In this document: positions 34,589 to 42,833 of the stretch, in pieces
How the letters are laid out: each line of letters begins with the position of its first letter
Position numbering within the stretch: the first letter of the stretch is position 1
Origin: Thermoplasmata archaeon M9B2D
GTDB lineage: Archaea > Thermoplasmatota > E2 > DHVEG-1
Length of the DNA stretch: 48,379 bases
Direction of reading: 5' to 3'
NCBI GenBank assembly: GCA_002900555.1
Contig: MUGD01000002.1
Location: forward strand, 1 to 48,379
The notes under the pieces: generated by a model
Seen by the model: only the letters and a program-made list of their open reading frames with translations
The model's database searches: none
Told to the model about the DNA's origin: nothing
Made by a program: the position numbers and the translations under genes

Positions 34589-35284
34589 ATGATGGTCATC
34601 GTGAGGTTATCACCAAAAAGCAATCTTGATAAAATATGGGACTATGTAGAAAATCATATTATTAAAGATGAAACATCAAAATATGTGACCCCATTATATG
34701 CAACGCAGGCAGAAGGAATGATGAGTGTTGCGGTTGTTTTTAATGTCAATGACCCTGACAATATCGCACATTTTCTCGTCGACTCACTCTCAAAATGTAA
34801 CGAATGCCATCATACCAGTACCGTATCGCTGATGAAACCAGTGTTCTTCCCCATCCCGAAAAAGAGACCAGCAAAGATTCATCGATATGTCATCCGCATC
34901 TACACACATCCACGTAATTACAAATCTATCTATGAATACTTACTGAATTACAAATATTCGTACAACCTATTTCCCATCTATATATCGTATAGTCTTGGTG
35001 ATGAGGATATCGTGATGAATGTCGCAGCGGAGTCACCAGAGATCGTAAATACCTTCGTTCGAGAGAAAATACGGACTTTGGAAGGAGCAGATACCGTGCT
35101 GTCCTACCCTGTGGTAAAAGCGAAACGATTTGCTCCTCTTGAGAAGCTTATCGAAGAACAGCAGAAACATATAGCTGAAAAAGCAAAGGAAATGGACGAA
35201 AGTGAAATTGACAAGGAGTTTGACTGGGTAGAAGATTTTGAAGAGTACGCATTGTTAACTGGTGCGTTTCCAGGGGATCTTTAA
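34589..35284 (+). CDS. protein with two Lrp/AsnC-type ligand-binding (RAM-like) domains and no HTH
   Basis: A 231-aa protein. Two alpha-beta units begin MMVIVRLSPKSNLDKIWDYV and RYVIRIYTHPRNYKSIYEYL, each followed by a VxVVF/IVMNV strand, the pattern of Lrp-type effector domains; no DNA-binding HTH is visible. A CNECHH segment ends unit 1. The C-terminus is an acidic helix. GGAGG lies 8 nt before the ATG at 34589. It may be a stand-alone metabolite sensor acting on a partner regulator. The fold is moderately certain, the role unknown. Confidence 0.65.
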   Translation: MMVIVRLSPKSNLDKIWDYVENHIIKDETSKYVTPLYATQAEGMMSVAVVFNVNDPDNIAHFLVDSLSKCNECHHTSTVSLMKPVFFPIPKKRPAKIHRYVIRIYTHPRNYKSIYEYLLNYKYSYNLFPIYISYSLGDEDIVMNVAAESPEIVNTFVREKIRTLEGADTVLSYPVVKAKRFAPLEKLIEEQQKHIAEKAKEMDESEIDKEFDWVEDFEEYALLTGAFPGDL

Positions 35285-35345
35285 AATCCCATATCTTTAT
35301 TTTTTAGCCTTAGAAAAGAGCGTCATATCAGAAAAGTAGGCATAG

Positions 35346-36602
35346 TTATCGTTCGTTCTGATCGTCCAATTCAGGAGGATGTTGTTCTTTTTGCTTGTTT
35401 TTATATTTTTCATACACAAATGAAATAATCAATGTCAGGAGGATGCTTAGTCCCAAAAGTGCGATTGGGGTGCTTACATGTTCAAGCATGGTATAGTCGA
35501 TAAGGAAGAGTACACCAAATGAGAATATCATGATACCAGATACTAGTTTTAGCCGTTTACCCTGTAGTTCGGTCAATTTCATTTTCCCAAGCGTCAAAGT
35601 GAATACAAGGAGGATGACGATGAGCGGGATGACGTAAACGATGTTGTAGAGAAACAAGTACATATAATATCCTGCAAGCGGAAGGTTTTCCTCGGTAAGT
35701 CTTGCAGTATAAATCATAGGAAAACCAAGCGTACACAAAAGTTCATAAAAATTTACACTCACCGCAAGAAAAATCGTTGCTCCTAACATGGTGAATAGTG
35801 AGGGTGATTTTACAAGTTTTCTGATGCTCTTAAATGTTAAAAGTCGTTTTTCTTCAGGGATGCTTAGACTAGGTCCCTTTTTCATAAAGAAGAAATCCTT
35901 GATGTTTAGTAGACCTATGCAAACAGCGACAATTCCAACAGCTGCAGAAATAATACTGATGAATGTTGCCGTAATTAACAACGTGTTGAACATTACAAAC
36001 ATGAACAGGAAATAGAACAATCCTGAGAAAAAGATAAAGATTCCACCGACAAGCAGCATTCTTCGTTTTGATTGGAGGTATAAAAGTAGATTGAGGAGAA
36101 AGATAAGAATAAAAAAGGCACAGGGGTTAAAGCTGTCTAGGGTTGCAAGTACAATCGTTAGCACTGGAAGGGTTAGACTTGTCAGATTCACGGTTCCAAT
36201 TCCAGGGATGGATACCATATTTTCGTCAAATGTCTTATGAATATTCAGATCTAAGATGTATCCATCGATTATCTCGGTTAGCTCGTCGTACGTCAAGTTT
36301 GCTTTGGGTACTTTTGTTTCATTGTTGATTATCACAGAAGGATAGCTTAGCCCCCGTTCAATCATTTCGGCACGATTCGTTGAATTACTGATTTCCTTTT
36401 TGTTAATAATGACTTTTCCTGAGTAATTTTTTGCATAGTGCGTTGTTATATTATCAATGACAGCTATTGCAGGTTTACACGAACCGCAGGTATCCGAATA
36501 ATAAAAATCTACGATAACAAGATTTTCTGCTAAGACTGATGTTGTTAGAAGTACCAATATAATTAATAAAAACCCTAATGATGCATATCTTTTTTCTTTC
36601 AT
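35346..36602 (-). CDS. membrane thiol:disulfide protein: thioredoxin-like domain plus CcdA/DsbD-type membrane domain
   Basis: A 418-aa protein with an N-terminal signal/anchor helix, an extracytoplasmic thioredoxin-like domain with CGSC (near residue 37), then six to seven membrane helices. The first membrane helix holds NPCAFF and a later one ELLCTLGFP, the paired cysteines of CcdA/DsbD that carry reductant across the membrane. It closely follows the MoaD-like gene; the ATG at 36602 is preferred to a GTG one codon upstream. It would reduce exported proteins such as the CPNC protein at 37721. Confidence 0.83.
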   Translation of the reverse strand: MKEKRYASLGFLLIILVLLTTSVLAENLVIVDFYYSDTCGSCKPAIAVIDNITTHYAKNYSGKVIINKKEISNSTNRAEMIERGLSYPSVIINNETKVPKANLTYDELTEIIDGYILDLNIHKTFDENMVSIPGIGTVNLTSLTLPVLTIVLATLDSFNPCAFFILIFLLNLLLYLQSKRRMLLVGGIFIFFSGLFYFLFMFVMFNTLLITATFISIISAAVGIVAVCIGLLNIKDFFFMKKGPSLSIPEEKRLLTFKSIRKLVKSPSLFTMLGATIFLAVSVNFYELLCTLGFPMIYTARLTEENLPLAGYYMYLFLYNIVYVIPLIVILLVFTLTLGKMKLTELQGKRLKLVSGIMIFSFGVLFLIDYTMLEHVSTPIALLGLSILLTLIISFVYEKYKNKQKEQHPPELDDQNER

Positions 36603-36607
36603 CACAT

Positions 36608-36874
36608 CTATCCACCAGAGACTACGGGAGGTGCTATTGTTACCTCGTCTTCCTCAGTAATCATCGTATCGTAGGAGGTATACATTTTGTTTTTCGTTAC
36701 TATCATACGGCTTTTATCTTTTTCTGTCACGGGATAGTGTTTTACGAAAACATCAATAACATCTCTGAGGGTATTGCCTTCTATGATTTCAAGTTGTATT
36801 GTTTCCTTTCCAGCAATATCTTTGTATCGTCCATAGATCCTAAGAGTGATTTTCACACTATTCACCCGTTTCAT
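36608..36874 (-). CDS. MoaD/ThiS-like ubiquitin-fold sulfur carrier
   Basis: An 88-aa beta-grasp protein whose chain ends in SGG, the diglycine tail that is adenylated and thiocarboxylated by E1-like enzymes. Seen: ITLRIYGRYKDIAGKE and EEDEVTIAPPVVSGG. It lies 4 bp after an E1-like gene, its likely activator. A GTG seven codons in has a better ribosome-binding site (GGGTGA), so the start is uncertain. Molybdopterin/tungstopterin synthesis or protein urmylation (SAMP) are both possible. Confidence 0.85.
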   Translation of the reverse strand: MKRVNSVKITLRIYGRYKDIAGKETIQLEIIEGNTLRDVIDVFVKHYPVTEKDKSRMIVTKNKMYTSYDTMITEEDEVTIAPPVVSGG

Positions 36875-36878
36875 ATAT

Positions 36879-37595
36879 TTATTTTTTTCCGCAGATTGGA
36901 CAGATGGGATTTCTTTGGATAGTCATTATGTCAAAACACTGGTTCCATACATCGTAGATAATTAATCCTTTCGGGTGTTTACCAAGGAGTATTTTTATTG
37001 TTTCGTTACATTGGATTGCAGCAATCGTTGCTGGCAGGCTACCAAGAACTGGAGTTTCCTGCAGCGGTGGTTCAGTGATGCTCTGAATGACACACTGGAT
37101 GCATGGTGTTTTTTTTGGAAGTATTCCCATCACCATCCCTACTGTTTCATAGACTCCAGCATAAACCCACGGGATGTTCTGTTGTATTGATATTTCATTG
37201 ATAAGCAAACGCAGTGGAATACTATCGGTCCCATCAATGATAACATCAGCGGCAGAAAGAAGAGGTCTGATATTCTCTGGTGTTACTTTCTGGTTTATTG
37301 CGTTGACTCGAACGTTTTTATTGACTTTTTGTAATCTCTCCTTAAGAATCAACGCTTTTGATTTCCCGAGATCCTCTTCTGAAAACACAGATGTTCGATG
37401 CAGGTTACTTAGTTCAATGGTATCATAATCAATGATATCAATACTGCCGATACCCATGCGCACCATAAGATTTGCGCTATTGCTTCCCAGTCCGCCCCCG
37501 CCGATGACAACCGCATGTTTTGCTGCAAGTACCTCTTGACCGTTCTGACCAAACTCTTTGACAAGGGTTTGCCTTCTGTATCGTTCTTTTGTCAT
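36879..37595 (-). CDS. MoeB/ThiF/HesA-type E1-like adenylyltransferase
   Basis: A 238-aa ubiquitin-activating-like enzyme. Seen: RYRRQTLVKEFGQNGQ, ATP motif VVIGGGGLGSN, DYDTIELSNLHRT, DGTDS, and two CxxC pairs (CIQC and CPIC) that bind zinc. It adenylates the C-terminal glycine of a MoaD-like carrier, encoded immediately downstream. The ATG at 37595 is preferred over a GTG at 37601 because GGTG precedes it by about 8 nt. An AT-rich TATA candidate lies near 37650. Confidence 0.9.
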   Translation of the reverse strand: MTKERYRRQTLVKEFGQNGQEVLAAKHAVVIGGGGLGSNSANLMVRMGIGSIDIIDYDTIELSNLHRTSVFSEEDLGKSKALILKERLQKVNKNVRVNAINQKVTPENIRPLLSAADVIIDGTDSIPLRLLINEISIQQNIPWVYAGVYETVGMVMGILPKKTPCIQCVIQSITEPPLQETPVLGSLPATIAAIQCNETIKILLGKHPKGLIIYDVWNQCFDIMTIQRNPICPICGKK

Positions 37596-37720
37596 TATCA
37601 CACCGACGATTCTTTGAACTTTGTTATGTGGAAAAATAAGAATGGATTATAAATATATCCCCTACTTTATCTGTAAAAATGCACTCTTGTCATCCTTTCC
37701 GATTCGTCTGATATTCTTTC

Positions 37721-38569
37721 TTATTCTTCTGTTTGTACTGTTGCTCCAACGGTTTGATCAACATAAAACGCAAAGTGCGTACCAATGTATTCAACTTCTT
37801 GGACGATATGTGGCGTCCAATGGGCGACGGTTGTAATTACCATTATGTTGTTGTCAACGATGTCTGGAAACGTCAGGTTACCATGTTGTGCGGCTCCTTT
37901 CCAGGTCATGCTAAATGTTCTGGATTTTTGCGGTCCGAGAAATACTATTTTTCTTAGTGCATAATCGAGGAACCCGAAATGATACGGGTTTCCAGCATAG
38001 TTGATCCATCGGGATGTGATTTCTGTAACATATGACCTGACAAATCCAAGGTATGGCTTCGAACCATTATTTTTCACAGTCACCGTAATGTCCAATGTTG
38101 CATCTCCATGACCAATAACGCTACTGGTAAGTACAATTGGGTTGACGCTTCTATTACCTGCGTCTTCGATGAACGGACGGTAATACAGCTCGGCTTGTTC
38201 CGGGGTTGACCCCCCGCCAACGGTTTGATTATATCCACCATCGAAAAAGAGCGTTGGGATTGCCATGCCACGATAATGTAACCAAAAACGATTTTTTGCT
38301 ATAGGGTTTTGATTTGATACTAATGCAACAAAATAAAAAGGATACTCTCCACCATTATACAGGGAATACAGCGCCTCCGCTGCATTTGGACAGTTGGGGC
38401 ACCAGGTTGTGGTTGCTTCTTCGATAAAAACTGTATGAGTAAATTCTATTCGTTTGCTAGGCATGATGTCCTGAGACGATGTTTTCTCGGTACTTATCGT
38501 TGTCGAGGCTGCTACAAACGGCGAGATAAAAAGAACTGCCGCTACTACAAGAATTATTATCTTTTTCAT
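37721..38569 (-). CDS. secreted thioredoxin-fold protein with CPNC motif
   Basis: A 282-aa protein with a Sec-type signal peptide (residues 1-21, ending VAAS), then a thioredoxin-like domain with WCPNC (about residues 56-60) and AIPTLFFDGG, where the cis-proline of the fold sits. The remaining half looks like a beta-sandwich. Resembles Omp28-like or archaeal exported thioredoxin-like proteins. Together with the CcdA-like protein encoded 1 kb away it suggests extracytoplasmic disulfide chemistry. Target unknown. Confidence 0.8.
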   Translation of the reverse strand: MKKIIILVVAAVLFISPFVAASTTISTEKTSSQDIMPSKRIEFTHTVFIEEATTTWCPNCPNAAEALYSLYNGGEYPFYFVALVSNQNPIAKNRFWLHYRGMAIPTLFFDGGYNQTVGGGSTPEQAELYYRPFIEDAGNRSVNPIVLTSSVIGHGDATLDITVTVKNNGSKPYLGFVRSYVTEITSRWINYAGNPYHFGFLDYALRKIVFLGPQKSRTFSMTWKGAAQHGNLTFPDIVDNNIMVITTVAHWTPHIVQEVEYIGTHFAFYVDQTVGATVQTEE

Positions 38570-38630
38570 AGTTATCCCCTTTTATCTTCTAATAATAGTA
38601 GATATATATAGAAAACACCTATTTATATAA

Positions 38631-39365
38631 TTATTCCATAGGTTTTTTTACTATTTCTTTTGCAGGGATCCCTGCGTATGTTTTCCCCTTGGCAAGTACT
38701 TGACCTTTTGTTACAAGAGCACCTGCCGCCACAACCACATCGTCTTCAAGGATAACACCAGGCATGATAATGGCTCCAGCACCAATCACGCAGTTATTGC
38801 CTACTTTAATTTTGTCCATGAAAATCGTTTCATACTGCATGTTATGGATATGACCATAGATAATCGCATATTCTCCCATTGTGATGTTACTTCCAAACTC
38901 TGTGAGACACGGGTCTTTTATGACTCCTCCAACAAGTGAATTTCTCCCGATTTTCATTCCCAGGAATCGTAAGTAGGTTTGTTTAATTCTACCAAGCGGA
39001 AATATCTCAAGGAATTTTCGAAATGGGGTATACAGAACACATACCAACGTCCATTTGACAGTCTCCTTGTTTCGAAATGAATACTGGTGCGTTCCAGGCT
39101 TGTAGGTGATGTTGAAAAGTCGTATGATACCACCGGTGATATACAGCTCGGAGAGGAATAAAAACACAGCACCACAATATGCAATGAATGGCAACAGCAA
39201 GAAATGCCATAGGGTCGAAAATTCAAAGAAATGCAAATACCGATAAAAGAAATAAAAAACGATAATTACTGGAATAAGTCCAACAATAAAAATCAACGAA
39301 GGAATAAGAGAAAAGACATACGACCATAAGGGTCGTGATTTTTTTTTCCACTCGTATTCAGACAT
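38631..39365 (-). CDS. membrane-anchored left-handed beta-helix (hexapeptide repeat) acyltransferase
   Basis: A 244-aa protein. The first 90 residues hold three hydrophobic helices; residues from about 140 on are hexapeptide repeats (GSNITMGEYAIIYGHI, GNNCVIGAGAIIMPGVILEDDVVVAAGALVTKG) ending in AGIPAKEIVK. Such proteins acetylate or acylate sugars and lipids. The TATA-like ACATTTATTA near 39390 suggests a leaderless start at 39365. Substrate unknown. Confidence 0.82.
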   Translation of the reverse strand: MSEYEWKKKSRPLWSYVFSLIPSLIFIVGLIPVIIVFYFFYRYLHFFEFSTLWHFLLLPFIAYCGAVFLFLSELYITGGIIRLFNITYKPGTHQYSFRNKETVKWTLVCVLYTPFRKFLEIFPLGRIKQTYLRFLGMKIGRNSLVGGVIKDPCLTEFGSNITMGEYAIIYGHIHNMQYETIFMDKIKVGNNCVIGAGAIIMPGVILEDDVVVAAGALVTKGQVLAKGKTYAGIPAKEIVKKPME

Positions 39366-39445
39366 AAGTACGTCAATACTTTCAGAGACTAATAAATGTA
39401 ATTGATGCGTTTTGATTTCACGTTTTGATATTCTGCCACAGTATC

Positions 39446-39453
39446 TTTATATA
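39446..39453 (+). promoter_or_regulatory. TATA box of the 39-residue basic protein gene
   Basis: TTTATATA, about 45 bp before the ATG at 39491. Predicted transcript start near 39475, directly ahead of an AGGAGA ribosome-binding site. Confidence 0.6.
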
Positions 39454-39490
39454 CAAACTTCACACCAACACAATATAGGAGACGATCTCT

Positions 39491-39610
39491 ATGCCAAAGA
39501 AACATGTCAGAAAGCAACTACCTAAAAAAATCAGCCATGAGAGAAAATCACGGTTTTCTGAGAAACAAAAGAGGCACTATGCATTCGGCTTTCTCGTTGG
39601 TGAATATTAA
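39491..39610 (+). CDS. 39-residue highly basic small protein
   Basis: Short gene between a divergent acyltransferase and a convergent transglutaminase-like gene. It encodes 39 aa starting MPKKHVRKQLPKKISHERKS, with about 15 Lys/Arg/His, and ending in an aromatic FGFLVGEY. It has every sign of expression: a TATA box at 39446-39453, AGGAGA about 9 nt before the ATG, and a stop just before the neighbour's end. The charge suggests nucleic-acid or ribosome binding. I recognise no family. Confidence 0.65.
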   Translation: MPKKHVRKQLPKKISHERKSRFSEKQKRHYAFGFLVGEY

Positions 39611-39616
39611 AACACA

Positions 39617-40930
39617 TCAGCTTTCAATTTCTTGATATTCAGCATAGGCTTTATTCAGAAACAGGATATAGCTATCGATATCAGAAGAGTATTGTAATGC
39701 AAGGATTCCTTGTTTTTGATATGCTGTTGCATTTTCAAAATGTGCTAAATTCTCAACTGAGAGGTTAGCACCAAGAAATTCTTGATAGTATCGGAATACC
39801 ATTTGAGTTAAAACAAAGGCATACGATGCAATCATAGAATCTACACTGATGTTTGTTTCGGTAAACATTTGACTTTTACTTCCTCTATCACAATCAACGT
39901 AATAGGGAGAGACATCATCAGTATCGATCCATAACCATCGTTCTTCCCCTTTCATAAAAGGAAAGATATAATCTCGTTTTGTATCCTCCTCATCCTCGGG
40001 ATAGCAAATTCTGTTTATGACCTGATGATATGTTGCGTAAGGTGTTTTTCCAAAGGTTGTTTCCAGCAGTACCCATCCATATCCTTGACAATAATATTCC
40101 ACCATATAATGCATTTGTGTCCAGAACCCCTGGTCGTTGTTTACCAGAAGAACTCTCGAGGGAACATTATATAACCGTAAAAACGCACAAGCGAGATGCC
40201 CTCGTCCGACGTTCTCCCCGTTAATCAATAACGTTGTTTTTGCATCTTGGGAGAGTAAAAGACCGGTGCGCAGTCCAAAGACAAAAAAAGCATATCTATG
40301 GTATTTAATAAAAGGGGCGATCCTACCCGCGTATCGAATAAGATTATTACTAAAACCACGAAGTTGCCATGCTTTATGTCTGATAAGAAGACTGTTGAGC
40401 TGGACTACTTTTGTCGATACAAGCCATATCGTAGTATCCTCTGGTAAATGACGTTTTTTTGGAAATTGTATGTAGGGCGGCAGATCGCTAAAATCATGAT
40501 TAATCATAAGAACCCAACAGGAGAAATGAAGCAAGACACTATCATATTTTTTCATAGGTTTTATTGTAAAATTGATAATTGTATTTGGATGAAATGTATC
40601 GTTTATAATAGCATAGTGCTCAATCGCTGATAGAGAACTATCATTATGAATTTCTAGGAATACAGGAACTTGATATCCGTAATCAGGTGGAAAGGAAAAT
40701 CTGATATGAAATACTCCAACATCCTCTGACGCGTTGACATATAAATAATGTTCAACCCGGAGAAGATAGAGAGATTTTTCTTCAGGGGACATAAGGATAC
40801 TCTGTACATTATCGTTGTAATTCTGGGAACCAGTTGATCCTGAGGAAACAGAAATTACACAAAAAAGAAGGATCATACCTACTGCTAGTAATTTTTTTGA
40901 ATGGTTATTTCGCAGTGAAATAATTTTCAT
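39617..40930 (-). CDS. exported transglutaminase-fold protein lacking the catalytic Cys
   Basis: A 437-aa protein with an N-terminal signal/anchor helix (about 13-32) and a papain-like transglutaminase core at about 240-320. By alignment to the usual GxC...GIPAR pattern, the segment GENVGRGHLACAFL...NVPSR has Asn where the nucleophilic Cys should be. The His is kept (MHYMVEYY) and the Asp/Glu position is in GWVLLETTFG. So it is probably a non-catalytic binding or structural domain. Many Asn-x-Ser/Thr sites fit an exported glycoprotein. AGGG precedes the ATG and a TATA box lies near 40965. Confidence 0.72.
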   Translation of the reverse strand: MKIISLRNNHSKKLLAVGMILLFCVISVSSGSTGSQNYNDNVQSILMSPEEKSLYLLRVEHYLYVNASEDVGVFHIRFSFPPDYGYQVPVFLEIHNDSSLSAIEHYAIINDTFHPNTIINFTIKPMKKYDSVLLHFSCWVLMINHDFSDLPPYIQFPKKRHLPEDTTIWLVSTKVVQLNSLLIRHKAWQLRGFSNNLIRYAGRIAPFIKYHRYAFFVFGLRTGLLLSQDAKTTLLINGENVGRGHLACAFLRLYNVPSRVLLVNNDQGFWTQMHYMVEYYCQGYGWVLLETTFGKTPYATYHQVINRICYPEDEEDTKRDYIFPFMKGEERWLWIDTDDVSPYYVDCDRGSKSQMFTETNISVDSMIASYAFVLTQMVFRYYQEFLGANLSVENLAHFENATAYQKQGILALQYSSDIDSYILFLNKAYAEYQEIES

Positions 40931-40996
40931 ATATCCCTAAGAAATATTACAATTATAAACTATTTATATTTTATGTAAAGCATAAAAGGATACTAT

Positions 40997-41008
40997 CGGG
41001 AAAACCCG
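40997..41008 (-). terminator. short GC hairpin after the methyltransferase gene
   Basis: CGGG-AAAA-CCCG, about 26 bp past the methyltransferase stop on the minus strand, followed on that strand by a short T-rich run. A plausible terminator separating it from the next gene's promoter. Confidence 0.35.
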
Positions 41009-41033
41009 GCTACTACAGGAAATTAGCATAACC

Positions 41034-41690
41034 CTATTGTTTCTCTGCGACGATGATAAATTTCCATTCGCCTTTCTTCCCCTCTTTTTCAAGGATGATA
41101 AATCCTGCATTGTTAAAGAACATCTCAACATTTTCCATGGTATATGCTACTTTATACGCATCAACATGATACCTGATAACGTCTTTTCCTGCATTCTTTA
41201 CAAACATCCCTATTTTGATGCAGAAGAGTTTCCATTTTGGAAAATCCCGATTCAACGTCTCAAATACGATTTTCCCACCTGGTCTTAAGACGCGGTGCAT
41301 CTCGTAGAAACTCACATCAGGGTGTTTCCAGTAGGCAAGACTGAACCGACTTACGAGTGTATCGATACTTGCATCTCTGAGAGGTATTTTTTCTGAAACG
41401 CCGCGAAGAAGTTCGAAGCCTTCGATACCCGCATCGTTTACGTTTTTTTTTGCTAATGACAGCATCTTATTCAACGGGTCAACACCTATAACAGTCGCAT
41501 CTGGGATTTGTCTGAGGATTTCAAGAGAAAGCAACCCTGGCCCACAACCAAGATCAACAATAAACGGACGTGAAGAGGTTGTATACTTTTTCACGATATC
41601 TGAAAGCGAGACATACAAATCAGGGAATTTCTTCATGTATTTTGTAAATTCTTCTGCGGTTTTGTCATCGACCAAAAAAATCACAACCAC
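41034..41690 (-). CDS. class I SAM-dependent methyltransferase
   Basis: A 218-aa methyltransferase. Seen: VDLGCGPGLLSLEIL (motif I), VIGVDPLNKML, the acidic strand after it, and EMHRVLRPGGKIVFET typical of the Methyltransf_11/UbiE group. The substrate is unknown. The start is uncertain: the frame opens with GTG at 41690 and no good ribosome-binding site; the first in-frame ATG is 18 codons later but would cut the first helix. It lies 48 bp after the exported transglutaminase gene and may share its transcript. Confidence 0.85.
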   Translation of the reverse strand: MVVIFLVDDKTAEEFTKYMKKFPDLYVSLSDIVKKYTTSSRPFIVDLGCGPGLLSLEILRQIPDATVIGVDPLNKMLSLAKKNVNDAGIEGFELLRGVSEKIPLRDASIDTLVSRFSLAYWKHPDVSFYEMHRVLRPGGKIVFETLNRDFPKWKLFCIKIGMFVKNAGKDVIRYHVDAYKVAYTMENVEMFFNNAGFIILEKEGKKGEWKFIIVAEKQ

Positions 41691-41738
41691 AAAATTTCTG
41701 AAACCCGTTCTGAGACATAATGTTTTTGTTTTTGAAGC

Positions 41739-42833
41739 TTAATCGTAATATCGGATGTTGCTATCTGTGATAACAAGATATTTTGATTCAAGTACATGGT
41801 AGTTTCTTATTTCCGCAAAAGGGTGAAGAATAATACTGATATTTGGGTCGCGAGTGACATACGAAATCCCTGTAAGAGAAGTTTCCAGGGAATCGTTGCT
41901 CCCATCATCGGTATATAACCTTAGATGAGATACGCTTTCAAGCCCAAAATTCTGATGAATGTTAATCTCAATAGAGGTAGAGCTACCGGCACATTCAACA
42001 GGGATCCACCCGCTCAGACTGCCCGAGACACCAACAAATACATCTGCCCATGCGTGTGCAGTCGCGGATACTGATCCATCTATATTTTCCGTTAAGAGAT
42101 ACCCACGAATGAATCGTGCAGGGATACCAACTGCTCTGCACAGAGAAATGTAGAGAAATGATAGGTCATCACAATCACCCTGTCTACTTTCTAGGGTGAC
42201 TGCAGCGGGGCGTACTGCACCTTGATCAGGATGGATTTGATATTGGATATTTTTTTTCAACCAAGAAAACAATGATTGTGCTACCAGAAACGAATTTGTG
42301 GTCTGTGCCTCCTGAGAAATATTGGTGGCAATTGAGATAATATCAGGATCATATGGATCGATAAACCGGATGGTCTCATTTGCCTGTACCCGTGTGTATT
42401 GATCGAAAACCTCTGGATACCTCTCTTGAATCTCCATAAGCGTAAGCGCATCAGCACCATTCAAGTCAGCAATATAATACCCTGCAGCATCAACCCTGGC
42501 GGTCACTCCTAAATCAAACGTTCTTTGATCTGTCCCAGAGATGTTCCAATCAATGCAGATGTTATCGAATAATGTTTTGATTTGATATTCGTTCTTATAG
42601 AGAAGATCGTACGCGATGGTTCCGGAAGCCACCTCCGGGATATCACATAAGTAGGTGATTTGGTAAGAACCTCTACCCCTGATTTCCACATGATAGCCAT
42701 AGGAGATATCATAACTGATTTTTGTTGCAGTCGCCTGATAGGTTGTTGGTGGAAAAACCATCTCGCACCCAGAGAGAAAAACCACCAAAACAAGCGTGCA
42801 TGCGAAGGACAGAAACCATATATTTTTTATCAT
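41739..42833 (-). CDS. transglutaminase-like lipoprotein
   Basis: A 364-aa lipoprotein: signal peptide with lipobox FLSGC (Cys 23), then a beta-rich N-domain and a transglutaminase core with the full triad region: QGDCDD (Cys), SATAHAWADVF (His) and GWIPVECAG (acid position as Glu). PARFIRGY matches the family. It probably cleaves or crosslinks peptides or cell-surface proteins outside the cell. Its ATG overlaps the HerA stop (ATGA), so an exported protein is coupled to a DNA-translocase-type ATPase. Confidence 0.85.
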   Translation of the reverse strand: MIKNIWFLSFACTLVLVVFLSGCEMVFPPTTYQATATKISYDISYGYHVEIRGRGSYQITYLCDIPEVASGTIAYDLLYKNEYQIKTLFDNICIDWNISGTDQRTFDLGVTARVDAAGYYIADLNGADALTLMEIQERYPEVFDQYTRVQANETIRFIDPYDPDIISIATNISQEAQTTNSFLVAQSLFSWLKKNIQYQIHPDQGAVRPAAVTLESRQGDCDDLSFLYISLCRAVGIPARFIRGYLLTENIDGSVSATAHAWADVFVGVSGSLSGWIPVECAGSSTSIEINIHQNFGLESVSHLRLYTDDGSNDSLETSLTGISYVTRDPNISIILHPFAEIRNYHVLESKYLVITDSNIRYYD

